A stretch of 64,000 nucleotides of DNA from Actinomadura parmotrematis (lineage in GTDB: Bacteria; Actinomycetota; Actinomycetes; Streptosporangiales; Streptosporangiaceae). A program made the position numbers and the translations under genes. Under the pieces are notes generated by a model, which worked only from the letters and a program-made list of their open reading frames with translations, was not told the DNA's origin and searched no databases. Every line of letters begins with the position of its first letter. The first letter of the stretch is position 1. Positions 31,840 through 40,347 of this stretch are shown piece after piece. The stretch covers positions 1 to 64,000 of the forward strand of contig NZ_JAIBOA010000006.1 in assembly GCF_019458805.1 (NCBI RefSeq), written 5' to 3'.

Positions 31840-34137
31840 TCAGAACGGCCACTGGAAGCCGCGGCCGTCGCGGCCGTCCCCGCCGTCGCCGCCGTCGCCG
31901 TCCGGCTTCGGGCCGCTGCTCATGTAGATGGTCACGGTGGTGCCGAGCTCGGTCTCGGTGCCGGCGTCGGGCGACGTGGACGCCACCGTGTCCTTGGGCT
32001 TGTCGGAGGAGACCGGCTTCGGCGACACCCGCACCTGGAGGTCGGCGGCCTTCAGCCGGGCGGTGGCCTCGCCGACCGACAGGCCGGTGACGTCGGGGAC
32101 CTCGGTGACGTCGCCGAAGTCCTCGGTCGGGGTGGAGAAGCCCGGCGACGGCTTGCCCTTCAGCGCGCCCTGCAGGCTCTGCTGCCAGATCGAGGCGGGC
32201 TGGTCGGCGCCGAACACGTTCACCGGGTACTTCCAGGGGCCGCGCGGGTCCCAGTAGGCGACGGTGGCCGCCATCGTCGGCGTCATGCCGGCGAACAGGG
32301 CGCAGGTGTGCTCCTCGCAGGTGCCGGTCTTGCCGGCGGCGGGGCGGCCGATGCTGCCGATCCGCTTGGCGGTGCCCTTGGTGAGGACGCCCTCCAGGAT
32401 CTGGTTGACCTTGTCGGCGACCGGCTCGTCCACCGCCTGCTTGCAGCTGGACTTGGGGACGTCCAGGCGCTTGCCGGTCGCGTCGGTCACCTGGAGGATC
32501 GACACCGGCGTGCAGTACTTGCCGCGCGCGGCGAACCCGGCGTAGGCGGCCGACAGGTGCACCATGTCGATCTCGTTGGTGCCGAGGACCTGCGAGGGGA
32601 CCTCCAGGAACGGCTGCCCGTCGGCGCGCTTGATGCCGAACCGCTTGGCCATCTGGATCGAGTCGCAGAGCCCGACGCGCTTCTCCAGCTGGGCGTAGAA
32701 GGTGTTGACCGAGTGCCAGGTGCCGGTCTTCAGGTCGTAGCCGCCGGCCTCGGCGGGGTCGGAGTTGCTCGGGCTGAACGGCGCGACCGGCTGGCCCTTG
32801 CAGTTGGTCATCCCCGACACCGTCGTACGGCTGCCCGAGTTGATCGTGGTGCTGACCGGGATGCCCTCGTCCAGCGCCGCCGCCAGCGTGAAGATCTTGA
32901 AGGTGGAGCCGGCCGACACGCCGCCGCTGCCGCCGTGCTGGTTGTCGGCCGCCAGGTTCAGGGTGGTGCGGCCCTTGCCGGGCCCGTAGCGCTTGCTGAG
33001 GCCGATCGCGCGGACGTAGCCGGTGCCGGGCTCGACCATCGCCTCGGCGGCGACCCGGTGGCCCGTCGGCGACACGTAGGCGCGGAGCGCCTTGTCGGTG
33101 GCGCGCTGGGCGGTCTGGTCGAGCGTGGTGCGGATGGTGTAGCCGCCGCGGTTCAGCTTGTTGACAACGGCCTGCTGCTCCTTCGGCTTCATCGACCAGT
33201 ACTTGCCGTCGGACAGGATGTTCAGCATGTCGTAGCGGACGTACTCGCAGAAGTACGACGCCTCGCTGCTCTCGCAGCCGCCCGCCGGCTCGGTCGGGTT
33301 CAGCTTGATGGGCTTGGCCGCCTCGGCGTCCGCCTGCGCCGTGGAGATGTGCCCGAGCTGCGCCATCCGGTACAGGACGACGTCGCGGCGCTTGCGCGCG
33401 TCGTTGGGGTTGCGCGTCGGGTCGTAGGCGTTGGGGTTCTGGGTGATGCCGGCGAGCAGCGCGGCCTCGCCCAGCGACAGCTTGGTGGCGGGCTTGCTGA
33501 AGTAGCGCTTGGACGCGGCCTGGACGCCGTAGGCGCCGGCGCCGAAGTAGGCGATGTTGAGGTAGCCCTGGAGGATCTCGCCCTTGGTCATCCGCTGCTC
33601 GAGGTCGAGCGCGTAGCGCAGCTCGGTGAGCTTGCGCCCGACCGTCGGGGCGGTCGCCTCGGCGTACTCCTCCTTGGTCTTGGCGCCGTCGACCAGGATG
33701 TTCTTGACGTACTGCTGGGTGAGCGTCGAGCCGCCCTGGGTGTTCTCGGACTCGACGTTGCTGGCGAGGGCGCGGATGGTGCCCTTCAGGTCCAGCGCGC
33801 CGTGCTCGTAGAACCGCGAGTCCTCGATGTCGACGATCGCCCGCTGCATGATCGGCGCGACCTGGTCGAGCCGCACCGACTCGCGGTAGCGGTCGAAGAA
33901 CGTGGCGATCTGCTTGCCCTTGGCATCGGTCACCACCGTCTTCTCCGACGGGGGCGCCGTCTTCAGCCGGCTGTCCATGTCCTGGAAATCGTTGGCGGCG
34001 TTCCGCGCCGACAGCCCCGCGCTCCCGATGCCGGGCAGGGCGATGAAGGCCACCAGCACGCCCGCAACGACCCCCGCCACCAACAGCCGGAACAGCGTGG
34101 AGAAGGCGTTTCCCCGACCCTCATTCGCATCCTGCAC
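31840..34137 (-). CDS. Class A penicillin-binding protein with PASTA domain
   Basis: A 765-residue bifunctional peptidoglycan synthase. Order: a short cytoplasmic start, one membrane helix (LLVAGVVAGVLVAFIALPG), a GT51 glycosyltransferase (EDSRFYEHGALDLKGTIRAL, then TQGGSTLTQQYVKN), and a transpeptidase with SxxK in SAGSTFKIF, SxN in SVNTF and KTGT in AAGKTGTCEEH. One PASTA domain follows (EVPDVTGLSVGEATARLKAA) and an acidic Gly/Asp-rich tail. It polymerises and cross-links wall glycan at the outer membrane face. The start is the GTG at 34137, with TACCCT seven bases upstream, consistent with leaderless mRNA. It is the gene next to wblA in the conserved block. Confidence -1.
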   Translation of the reverse strand: MQDANEGRGNAFSTLFRLLVAGVVAGVLVAFIALPGIGSAGLSARNAANDFQDMDSRLKTAPPSEKTVVTDAKGKQIATFFDRYRESVRLDQVAPIMQRAIVDIEDSRFYEHGALDLKGTIRALASNVESENTQGGSTLTQQYVKNILVDGAKTKEEYAEATAPTVGRKLTELRYALDLEQRMTKGEILQGYLNIAYFGAGAYGVQAASKRYFSKPATKLSLGEAALLAGITQNPNAYDPTRNPNDARKRRDVVLYRMAQLGHISTAQADAEAAKPIKLNPTEPAGGCESSEASYFCEYVRYDMLNILSDGKYWSMKPKEQQAVVNKLNRGGYTIRTTLDQTAQRATDKALRAYVSPTGHRVAAEAMVEPGTGYVRAIGLSKRYGPGKGRTTLNLAADNQHGGSGGVSAGSTFKIFTLAAALDEGIPVSTTINSGSRTTVSGMTNCKGQPVAPFSPSNSDPAEAGGYDLKTGTWHSVNTFYAQLEKRVGLCDSIQMAKRFGIKRADGQPFLEVPSQVLGTNEIDMVHLSAAYAGFAARGKYCTPVSILQVTDATGKRLDVPKSSCKQAVDEPVADKVNQILEGVLTKGTAKRIGSIGRPAAGKTGTCEEHTCALFAGMTPTMAATVAYWDPRGPWKYPVNVFGADQPASIWQQSLQGALKGKPSPGFSTPTEDFGDVTEVPDVTGLSVGEATARLKAADLQVRVSPKPVSSDKPKDTVASTSPDAGTETELGTTVTIYMSSGPKPDGDGGDGGDGRDGRGFQWPF

Positions 34138-34551
34138 GGGCCCTAGGGTACGCGGGAGGAGCAGTGCATACGGGACAGGTCCCCCCTGCGGCGTGCTGTT
34201 TTGGCCGGAACCCGGGCGAGCCTTCACCTGCGGGACGCTCCGGGAACGCCTCCGGAGGGACTCCGGGAAGGGCCGCCGGAACGGATTCGAATGATCTTCG
34301 GTCGCGGTGACAACCGGTGCGCGAGACGGGGCGTCCAATACATGCGAGGCGCCGCGCCCGGTTGAGGTGACTAGTCCGTTCCCGTGGCATGGTCCCACCG
34401 GGCTATATCGAGAATAGGCCCATGGGGGGCTGTTGAATCGCCTCTCGCTTCCGTAAGTTCTTCCCCACGGCTTTCGTTTGGCGGCCTGACGTCCGCGCCC
34501 GTCCGGCCAAGGAGCGCAAATCGACACAGACCCTAGGGGAGTGGGGCCAAG
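34138..34551. other. Divergent regulatory region between PBP and wblA
   Basis: 414 bp without a gene. It should hold the wblA promoters and a long leader. A -10-like TATATC lies at 34404-34409 within the imperfect inverted repeat GGGCTAT / ATAGGCCC. I cannot define a -35 or a start site. Confidence -1.
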
Positions 34552-34881
34552 ATGTGGATCACGGATTGGACCGCCCGCGCCGCCTGCCGTAACGCGGATC
34601 CGGACGCCCTGTTCGTGCAGGGAGCGGCGCAGAACCGGGCCAAGCTCATCTGCCGCGGCTGCCCGGTGCGCACGGAGTGCCTGGCCGACGCGCTGGACAA
34701 CCGGATCGAGTTCGGTGTCTGGGGCGGGATGACGGAGCGCGAGCGACGGGCCCTGCTGCGGCGGCGGCCCGATGTGCAGTCCTGGCGCGAGCTGCTGGAG
34801 ACCGCCAAGGAAGAGTACGAGCGGTCGGCGGACGTGGACGCGGACGTCGAGGTGGACGAGGAAGAGCTCGTCGCGAGCTAG
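34552..34881 (+). CDS. wblA: WhiB-family iron-sulfur regulator WblA
   Basis: A 109-residue WhiB-like protein. Four cysteines would hold the [4Fe-4S] cluster: C13 in RAACRNAD, then CRGC and C in LICRGCPVRTEC. The WhiB turn is GVWGG and the basic DNA-contact tail is RERRALLRRRPDVQSW. FVQGAAQNRAK and the long acidic C-terminus match Streptomyces WblA (WhiB4 in mycobacteria), as does its position between a PASTA penicillin-binding protein and two ArsA ATPases. WblA represses secondary metabolism and oxidative-stress genes and is needed for sporulation in Streptomyces. A GGGGAG ribosome site precedes the ATG at a slightly long distance. Confidence -1.
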   Translation: MWITDWTARAACRNADPDALFVQGAAQNRAKLICRGCPVRTECLADALDNRIEFGVWGGMTERERRALLRRRPDVQSWRELLETAKEEYERSADVDADVEVDEEELVAS

Positions 34882-34975
34882 GCCGCCGCGGCGCCCGCCG
34901 GTCCCCTGTGCGAGCGGGGGACGGACCGCGGGCGGCCGGCCGGGCCCGGCAGGGGCCCGGACGAGGTGAAGCGGC

Positions 34976-35011
34976 GATACGGGCCGCACCGGGAACGGTG
35001 CGGCCCGTATC
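34976..35011 (+). terminator. wblA terminator
   Basis: GATACGGGCCGCACCG (34976-34991), loop GGAA and a perfect 16-base complement (34996-35011). Confidence -1.
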
Positions 35012-35159
35012 CGCGCGCCTGCTCTCCCTTGTTTCGGTCGCGTTAATTCACTGTTCAGGTTGGACCGAAATCCGGACTGGCCGCATCCGGCCATGGCTCT
35101 CATGTTTAGCTTGGAGCGTTCCAAAGCGGACCGGCGACGTGATCACCGCAGCCCCGCTG

Positions 35160-35192
35160 CCCGCCTTTCCGGAAAGCGTCCGGAAAGGCGGG
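35160..35192 (-). terminator. Terminator of ArsA-like operon
   Basis: CCCGCCTTTCCGG (35160-35172) and CCGGAAAGGCGGG (35180-35192), a 13-bp perfect stem with a 7-base loop, lying just beyond the stop codon at 35206. Confidence -1.
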
Positions 35193-35205
35193 AAAAGCGG
35201 AGGTC

Positions 35206-36354
35206 TCAGGCGGCGGGTTCGGCGGGGGCGGCGCCGAGGGACAGATCCTCGCCGACGCGCCGCAGCCCCTCCAGATCGTGCACGTCCTCGGCCTGCGCCG
35301 GGACGGCGGTGACCGGAACATTCGGATGCGCCGACGTGAAGCGCGCGCGCAGCCGCTCCTCGCGCGCCGCGAGCTGCATCCGGTCGGTGTGCATGCGCAG
35401 CAGCGCGGACGTCAGCGGATGCTCGCCGCGCTCCTCAAGGTTCTCGGCGGCGGCCTGCGCGCGCGCGGCCGACAGCGACGGCTCGCACTCGTGGACGCGG
35501 TTCACGACGAGGCCGGCGAGCGGCATGCCCTCCTGGGCGAGCCGCTCCACGAAGTAGGACGCCTCGCGCAGCGCGTCCGGCTCGGGGGCGGCGACGACGA
35601 GGAACGCGGTGCCCGGCGTCTGGAGCAGCCGGTAGGTCTTCTCGGCGCGCTCGCGGAAGCCGCCGAACATGGTGTCGAAGGCGGCGACGAACGTCTGCAC
35701 GTCGCGCAGGAGCTGCACGCCGAGGACCTTGTTGATGACGCCGGTGAACATCCCGAACCCGGCGGAGATGACCTTGACGCCGAGGCGGCCGCCGGACTTG
35801 GCCGGCGCCGCGAGGATCTTCATGAACCGGCCGTCCAGGAACCGCCCCATCCGCTCGGGCGCGTCCAGGAAGTCCAGCGCGTTCCGGGACGGCGGGGTGT
35901 CCACGATGATCAGGTCCCAGGCGCCGGAGCGGTGCAGCTGGCCGAGCTTCTCCATCGCCATGTACTCCTGCGTCCCCGACAGCGAGGACGACAGCGACTG
36001 GTAGAAGGGGTTGGCGAGGATCTGCCGGGCCCGCTCGGGGTCGGAGTGCGCCTCGACGATCTCGTCGAAGGTGCGCTTCATGTCGAGCATCATGGCGTGC
36101 AGCTCGCCGTCGCCCCCGACCTCGATGCGGCGCGGGTTGTTGTCCAGCTCCGACAGGCCCATGGACTGCGCGAGCCGGCGGGCCGGGTCGACGGTGAGGA
36201 CCACCGCGTCGCGGCCGCGCTCGGCGGCCCGCACGCCGAGGGCGGCGGCGGTGGTGGTCTTGCCGACGCCGCCGGAGCCGCAGCAGACGATGATCCGCGT
36301 GCCGGGGTCGTCCAGCAGCGCGTCGACGTCGAGGACGGGCGGGGCGGTGGTCAT
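35206..36354 (-). CDS. ArsA-like ATPase, downstream paralogue
   Basis: A 382-residue P-loop ATPase of the ArsA/GET3 class. Walker A is CCGSGGVGKTT at about residues 24-34, switch I is VLTVDPARRLAQSMG, and switch II is IIVDTPPSRNALDFL. In actinomycetes this pair beside wblA is conserved, is not linked to arsenic genes and is of uncertain role; tail-anchored protein targeting has been suggested for the class. The ATG at 36354 overlaps the TGA of the upstream paralogue (ATGA), so the two subunits should be made together and probably form a heterodimer. Confidence -1.
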   Translation of the reverse strand: MTTAPPVLDVDALLDDPGTRIIVCCGSGGVGKTTTAAALGVRAAERGRDAVVLTVDPARRLAQSMGLSELDNNPRRIEVGGDGELHAMMLDMKRTFDEIVEAHSDPERARQILANPFYQSLSSSLSGTQEYMAMEKLGQLHRSGAWDLIIVDTPPSRNALDFLDAPERMGRFLDGRFMKILAAPAKSGGRLGVKVISAGFGMFTGVINKVLGVQLLRDVQTFVAAFDTMFGGFRERAEKTYRLLQTPGTAFLVVAAPEPDALREASYFVERLAQEGMPLAGLVVNRVHECEPSLSAARAQAAAENLEERGEHPLTSALLRMHTDRMQLAAREERLRARFTSAHPNVPVTAVPAQAEDVHDLEGLRRVGEDLSLGAAPAEPAA

Positions 36355-37361
36355 CAGGCGGCTCCCTGCTCGCGGAGGGCGCGGGCCAGCTCGTGCAGGC
36401 CGGCCAGGTCCATGCCGTCGGGCAGCAGCGGCAGCGCGTACCGGGGCTGCTCGACCGTCTCCAGGCGCTCCTTCTCGCGGGCCTGCAGCGCGGTGCGGCG
36501 GGCGTGCTCGGTGCCCTCGGCGGCGAGCACGCCGGCGATCTCGGCGGCGTCGCCCTCCAGCCCGGCGGCCTTGACGCCCTGCACGATCTCGCCGGTGTCC
36601 AGCTCGCCGAGGGCGGCGGCCGCGAGGTCCTCGGGCGGCAGCAGCGGCGCGTGCTCCATGTTCACGAAGACGCCGCCGACGGGCAGGCCCACCTGGCCGA
36701 GGTCGTGGATGCCGTCCATGGTCTCCTGGACGGGCATCTCCTCCAGCAGCGTCACGAAGTGCACGGCCGTCTCGGGGCTCCGCACGACCTTCATGACGGT
36801 GTCGGCGTGGTTGCGGATCGGGCCGACCTTGGCGAGCCCCGACACCTCGTCGTTGACGTTGAGGAACTTGGTGATGCGCCCGGTCGGCGGGGCGTCCATC
36901 ACGACCGCGTCGTAGACGAACGCGCCGTCCTTGCGGCGGCGGCGGACGGCCTCGCTGGTCTTGCCGGTGAGGATGACGTCGCGGAGGCCCGGCGCGATGG
37001 TGGTGACGAAGTCGACCACGCCGAGCTTGGACATCGCCTTGCCGGCCCGCTTGAGGTTGTAGAACATCTCCAGGTACTCGACGAGCGCCTCCTCGGTGTC
37101 CACCGCCAGGGCGTACACGTCGCCGCCGTCGGGCGCGACCGCGACGCGGCGCTCCTCGTAGGGCAGCGGCGGCACGTCGAAGAGCTGGGCGATGCCCTGC
37201 CGCCCCTCGACCTCCACCAGGAGCACCTTGCGCCCGCCCGCCGCGAGGGCCAGGGCGAGGGCGGCGGCGACGGTGGTCTTGCCGGTGCCGCCCTTGCCGG
37301 TGACCACATGCAGGCGTACGCCGTCCCAGTCGGTGTCTCTCGCGCTCACCTGATCGACCAT
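36354..37361 (-). CDS. ArsA-like ATPase, upstream paralogue
   Basis: A 335-residue ATPase with a deviant Walker A VTGKGGTGKTT at about residues 19-29 (signature lysine KGG-TGKT) and VVMDAPPTGRITKFL as switch II. The region VDTEEALVEYLEMFYNLK is typical of the actinobacterial ArsA pair. It lacks the arsenite-binding cysteines of plasmid ArsA. It is encoded first in the two-gene operon, with translational coupling to the second. No ribosome site is clear before ATG 37361. It lies next to wblA in the conserved order. Confidence -1.
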   Translation of the reverse strand: MVDQVSARDTDWDGVRLHVVTGKGGTGKTTVAAALALALAAGGRKVLLVEVEGRQGIAQLFDVPPLPYEERRVAVAPDGGDVYALAVDTEEALVEYLEMFYNLKRAGKAMSKLGVVDFVTTIAPGLRDVILTGKTSEAVRRRRKDGAFVYDAVVMDAPPTGRITKFLNVNDEVSGLAKVGPIRNHADTVMKVVRSPETAVHFVTLLEEMPVQETMDGIHDLGQVGLPVGGVFVNMEHAPLLPPEDLAAAALGELDTGEIVQGVKAAGLEGDAAEIAGVLAAEGTEHARRTALQAREKERLETVEQPRYALPLLPDGMDLAGLHELARALREQGAA

Positions 37362-37565
37362 ATCGTTCGCTCAGCAAGGACTTTCAGAGGGCTTCGGCTC
37401 TCCTGCAAGTGATTCCTGACACGGTCCTCGCCGCCTCCGGGAACGCCCCCGTGCCGTTGTCTCCGGCGTGCCCGGGGAGTTGGGTGGGAAACGTGCAACC
37501 GCCCTCCGCCGGAGAGCGTCGCACCGGGAGCGGGTACAACAACCCGACGGAATGAGGTGACGGTA

Positions 37566-38567
37566 ATGGTGGGCTTCCTCGTGGTCGTCCTGGTGATCGT
37601 CGTGGTGGGCGGGCTGATCGGCCTGGCCTCGTCGGTCCGGGTCGTCCAGCAGTTCGAGCACGGGATCGTGTTCCGGTTCGGGCAGGTGCAGCGCAACGGG
37701 CAGCTGCGGCCCGGCGCGGTGCGCACCCCCGGCCTGACGGCGATCGTGCCGTGGATCGACCGGATGCAGAAGGTCAACCAGCAGACGGTGACCATGGGCG
37801 TCCCGGCGCAGGACGGCATCACCCAGGACAACGTGAGCGTGCGGGTGGACGCGGTCGTGTACTTCCGGGTCGTCGACCCGATCAAGGCGATCGTCAACGT
37901 GCAGAACTACGGCTACGCGATCTCGCAGGTGGCGCAGACGTCGCTGCGGTCGGCCATCGGCCAGGCCGACATGCAGGAGCTGCTCGGCGAGCGCGAGAAG
38001 ATCAACGGCCGGCTGCGGACGATCATCGACGAGATCACCCGCGACCCGTGGGGCATCCTCATCGAGCGGGTGGAGGTCAAGGACGTCTCGCTGCCCGAGG
38101 GCATGAAGCGCTCGATGGCCCGGCAGGCCGAGGCCGAGCGCGAGCGGCGCGCCCGCATCATCACCGCCGACGGCGAGTTCCAGGCGTCCAAGCGGCTCGC
38201 CGCGGCCGCCGAGATCATGTCGCAGGACCCGGCGGCGCTGCAGCTCCGCCTGCTCCAGACGGTCGTGGAGGTGTCGGCGGAGAAGAACAGCACGCTCGTC
38301 ATGCCGCTGCCGGTGGAGATCCTGCGGTTCTTCGAGCGGGCCGCGGGCGGCGCGGCGGGCGCGGCGCCCGCCGAGCCGCGGACCGACCTCAGCGAGCGCC
38401 TCGCCAAGGCCGAGCAGGACCTCGCCAGGGCCGCCGAGACGACCCCGCCGCTGGAGGAGGTCGAGGACGTTCCGCCGGTGCTCGGCCTGGACGAGCCGCG
38501 CCGCCACCGCCCGGAACCGGTGGCGGACGGCGAGGCGCGCCCCGAGGTCGAGGGCCCGCGCGACTAG
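37566..38567 (+). CDS. SPFH/Band 7 (stomatin-like) membrane protein
   Basis: A 333-residue protein. It has an N-terminal membrane segment (FLVVVLVIVVVGGLIGLAS), the SPFH domain (VVQQFEHGIVFRFGQVQ, then DAVVYFRVVDPIKAIVNV), a coiled-coil-prone helix (RQAEAERERRARIITADGEFQASKRLAAAAEI) and an acidic, proline-containing tail. It is closest to stomatin/paraslipin-type proteins that organise membrane microdomains and regulate associated proteases. The usual NfeD partner gene is absent here. The ATG at 37566 is favoured because GAGGTGA lies five to six bases upstream; a GTG at 37557 is in frame. Confidence -1.
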   Translation: MVGFLVVVLVIVVVGGLIGLASSVRVVQQFEHGIVFRFGQVQRNGQLRPGAVRTPGLTAIVPWIDRMQKVNQQTVTMGVPAQDGITQDNVSVRVDAVVYFRVVDPIKAIVNVQNYGYAISQVAQTSLRSAIGQADMQELLGEREKINGRLRTIIDEITRDPWGILIERVEVKDVSLPEGMKRSMARQAEAERERRARIITADGEFQASKRLAAAAEIMSQDPAALQLRLLQTVVEVSAEKNSTLVMPLPVEILRFFERAAGGAAGAAPAEPRTDLSERLAKAEQDLARAAETTPPLEEVEDVPPVLGLDEPRRHRPEPVADGEARPEVEGPRD

Positions 38568-38598
38568 GCGGGCACGGCGTCTAGGCGGGCACGGCGTC
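38565..38598. repeat. 17-bp tandem duplication at convergent gene ends
   Basis: TAGGCGGGCACGGCGTC occurs twice in tandem (38565-38581 and 38582-38598). The first copy begins with the stop of the SPFH gene and the second covers the MFS gene stop. Confidence -1.
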
Positions 38599-39786
38599 CA
38601 CCTCCGCGGCGGCTTCGAGCGGCCCCGCGAAGGTGCGGACGCCGGGCAGCGCGAGCACGCCGAGGCACGACCCGGCGACGAGCGCCGCCGCGACCGCCAG
38701 CGGGACGCCCGCGCCCCAGGCCGCCGCCGCGAGCGGCGCCAGCGCGTAGCCGAGCGGCATCGCGCCGAGCGAGGCCAGGAAGTCGTAGGAGGTGACCCGG
38801 GCCAGGACGCCCGGCGGCACCGACCGCTGCACGAGCGTCTCCCAGATCGGGTTCAGCACGCCGAGCCCGATCATCGCCAGCCCGTACGAGCCGATCGCGA
38901 CCGGCGCGGGCAGCGGGACGGCGAACGCCAGCAGCGGCAGCGCGAACACCGTCAGCCCGGCGTTGGCGACGAGCACCGGCCGCCGGGGCCGCAGCCGCGC
39001 GGCGGCGAGCGACCCGACGACGAGGCCGGCCGCGCCCGCCTGGAGCGTCGCGACCCAGGCGCCCTCCCCGCCGAGGCGGCGCACCGCGATCAGCGGGCCG
39101 AGCGTCATCAGCACGGCGCTGGCGAAGTTCCACAGCGAATGCGTGACGAGGCTCGTCCAGTACCAGTCGCGGCTCCGCACCTCCGTCCAGCCTTCGGCGA
39201 GATCGGCGCGCAGGGTGCGGCGGGGCGGCCGGACGTGCCGCACCCGTACGCCGAGCAGCAGCAGCGCGCTCGCGGCGAAGGTCGCCGAGTCCAGCAGGAA
39301 CGTCCAGCCGGGCCCGGCGGTCAGCACCAGGGCGCCGCCGAGCGCCGGACCGGCCAGCCGTGCCGCGCCGCCCGCCGTGGACAGCAGCGCGTTGGCGCGC
39401 TGGAGGCGTCCGGCCGGGACGGCGGCGGCCACCAGCGGGGAGATCGCGGGCGTGCCGAACGCCGACGCGGCGCCTCCGGCGAACTGCGCGGCCGCCAGGT
39501 GCCAGAGGCGCGGTTCGCCGCCGAGCAGCTCGACGGCGGCGAACGCCTGCGCGGCGCAGGCCGCGACGTCGGTCGCCAGGGCGACGGCGCGGGCGCTGAA
39601 CCGGTCGGCGAGCACCCCGCCGAGCGGCATGAGCAGCAGCCGGGGCGTCATCGCGGCGGCGAGGACGAGGGCGAGCGCGCCGGTCGAGCCGGTGGCCCGC
39701 AGCACGGCGAGCGCGAGCGCGGCGGGCACGGCGGCGTCGCCGAGCAGCGACAGGACGCGGGCGGTGAACAGCAGCCGGAAGGACAT
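38581..39786 (-). CDS. MFS drug-efflux-type transporter
   Basis: A 401-residue major-facilitator protein of about 12 membrane helices with a DHA3-like pattern (RLLFTARVLSLLGDAAVPAALALAVL at the start, GGVLADRFSARAVALATD as the loop 2-3 motif). It probably exports a drug or metabolite using the proton gradient. The promoter is unusually clear: TTGACG, 18 bases and TACATT, ending six bases before the ATG (leaderless), with two MarR boxes over the -35 region. The divergent MarR gene is therefore its probable repressor. The stop codon lies in a 17-bp tandem duplication shared with the end of the SPFH gene. Confidence -1.
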   Translation of the reverse strand: MSFRLLFTARVLSLLGDAAVPAALALAVLRATGSTGALALVLAAAMTPRLLLMPLGGVLADRFSARAVALATDVAACAAQAFAAVELLGGEPRLWHLAAAQFAGGAASAFGTPAISPLVAAAVPAGRLQRANALLSTAGGAARLAGPALGGALVLTAGPGWTFLLDSATFAASALLLLGVRVRHVRPPRRTLRADLAEGWTEVRSRDWYWTSLVTHSLWNFASAVLMTLGPLIAVRRLGGEGAWVATLQAGAAGLVVGSLAAARLRPRRPVLVANAGLTVFALPLLAFAVPLPAPVAIGSYGLAMIGLGVLNPIWETLVQRSVPPGVLARVTSYDFLASLGAMPLGYALAPLAAAAWGAGVPLAVAAALVAGSCLGVLALPGVRTFAGPLEAAAEVDAVPA

Positions 39787-39792
39787 GCCCGC

Positions 39793-39822
39793 AATGTACT
39801 TCTGCAAAGAACTATTCGTCAA
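39793..39822 (-). promoter_or_regulatory. Promoter of the MFS transporter gene
   Basis: On the minus strand, TTGACG (39817-39822), an 18-base spacer and TACATT (39793-39798) lie six bases before the start codon. Confidence -1.
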
Positions 39823-39835
39823 CGAACTATTCGTT
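39809..39835. promoter_or_regulatory. MarR operator boxes
   Basis: GAACTATTCGT is repeated at 39809-39819 and 39824-39834. The second lies in the perfect palindrome AACGAA-CTA-TTCGTT (39821-39835). They cover the -35 of the MFS promoter and the upstream region of the marR-type gene. Confidence -1.
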
Positions 39836-39852
39836 GCCGATAGGCTTCCCGC

Positions 39853-40347
39853 ATGGACGCGCGCGACCGGACCGACGAGCACGTGGACCGCTGGCGGCCG
39901 CTGCTGCCCGGCCTCGACCCCGACACCGAGGGCGCGGTGACCCGCGTCCACTTCCTCAGCCGCCACCTCAAGCAGGACCGCGAGCGCTACCTCGCGGACG
40001 CCGGCCTGCACCTGCACGAGTTCGAGACGCTCCACGCGCTCGTCGCGCGCGGGGGCCGCGCCGCCCCGTCCGCGCTCGCCGCCGATCTCGGCCGCCCGGC
40101 GAACTCGGTCACCGGCCGCCTGGACGGCCTGGAGCGGCGCGGCCTCGTCGAGCGCACCCCCTCGCCGACCGACCGGCGCCGCGTCGACGTCGCGCTCACC
40201 GCCGACGGCCGCGACGCCTGGCAGGCCGCGATGGACGCACTCGGCGCCGAGGAGGACCGTTTGTTCGCCGCCCTGACTCCCGACGAGCGCCGCCAACTCT
40301 CCGATCTGCTCCGCCGCATCATGCTCCGCGCCGAGGACCGCGACTAA
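39853..40347 (+). CDS. MarR-family regulator
   Basis: A 164-residue winged-helix protein of MarR type. It has a dimerisation helix at the start, a recognition region around SALAADLGRPANSVTGRLDGLERRGLVERTPSPTDRRRVDVALTADG (DxR wing motif in TDRRRV), and a C-terminal helix pair. It is a ligand-released repressor. It is divergent from the MFS gene, with two operator boxes between, so it very likely represses both. The ATG at 39853 has TAGGCT six bases upstream and no ribosome site (leaderless). Its stop overlaps the convergent oxidoreductase stop by four bases. Confidence -1.
   Translation: MDARDRTDEHVDRWRPLLPGLDPDTEGAVTRVHFLSRHLKQDRERYLADAGLHLHEFETLHALVARGGRAAPSALAADLGRPANSVTGRLDGLERRGLVERTPSPTDRRRVDVALTADGRDAWQAAMDALGAEEDRLFAALTPDERRQLSDLLRRIMLRAEDRD

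Larger units (their letters stand above)
34882..35205. other. Intergenic region between wblA and ArsA operon
   Basis: 324 bp without a gene. It holds the wblA terminator (34976-35011) and the ArsA-operon terminator (35160-35192). Nothing else is recognised in the AT-richer stretch between them. Confidence -1.

Noticed and set aside
35206..37361. Arsenic resistance operon
   Set aside because: The ArsA-like pair lacks arsenite-binding cysteines and there is no arsB, arsC or arsR. The position beside wblA marks the conserved non-arsenic pair.
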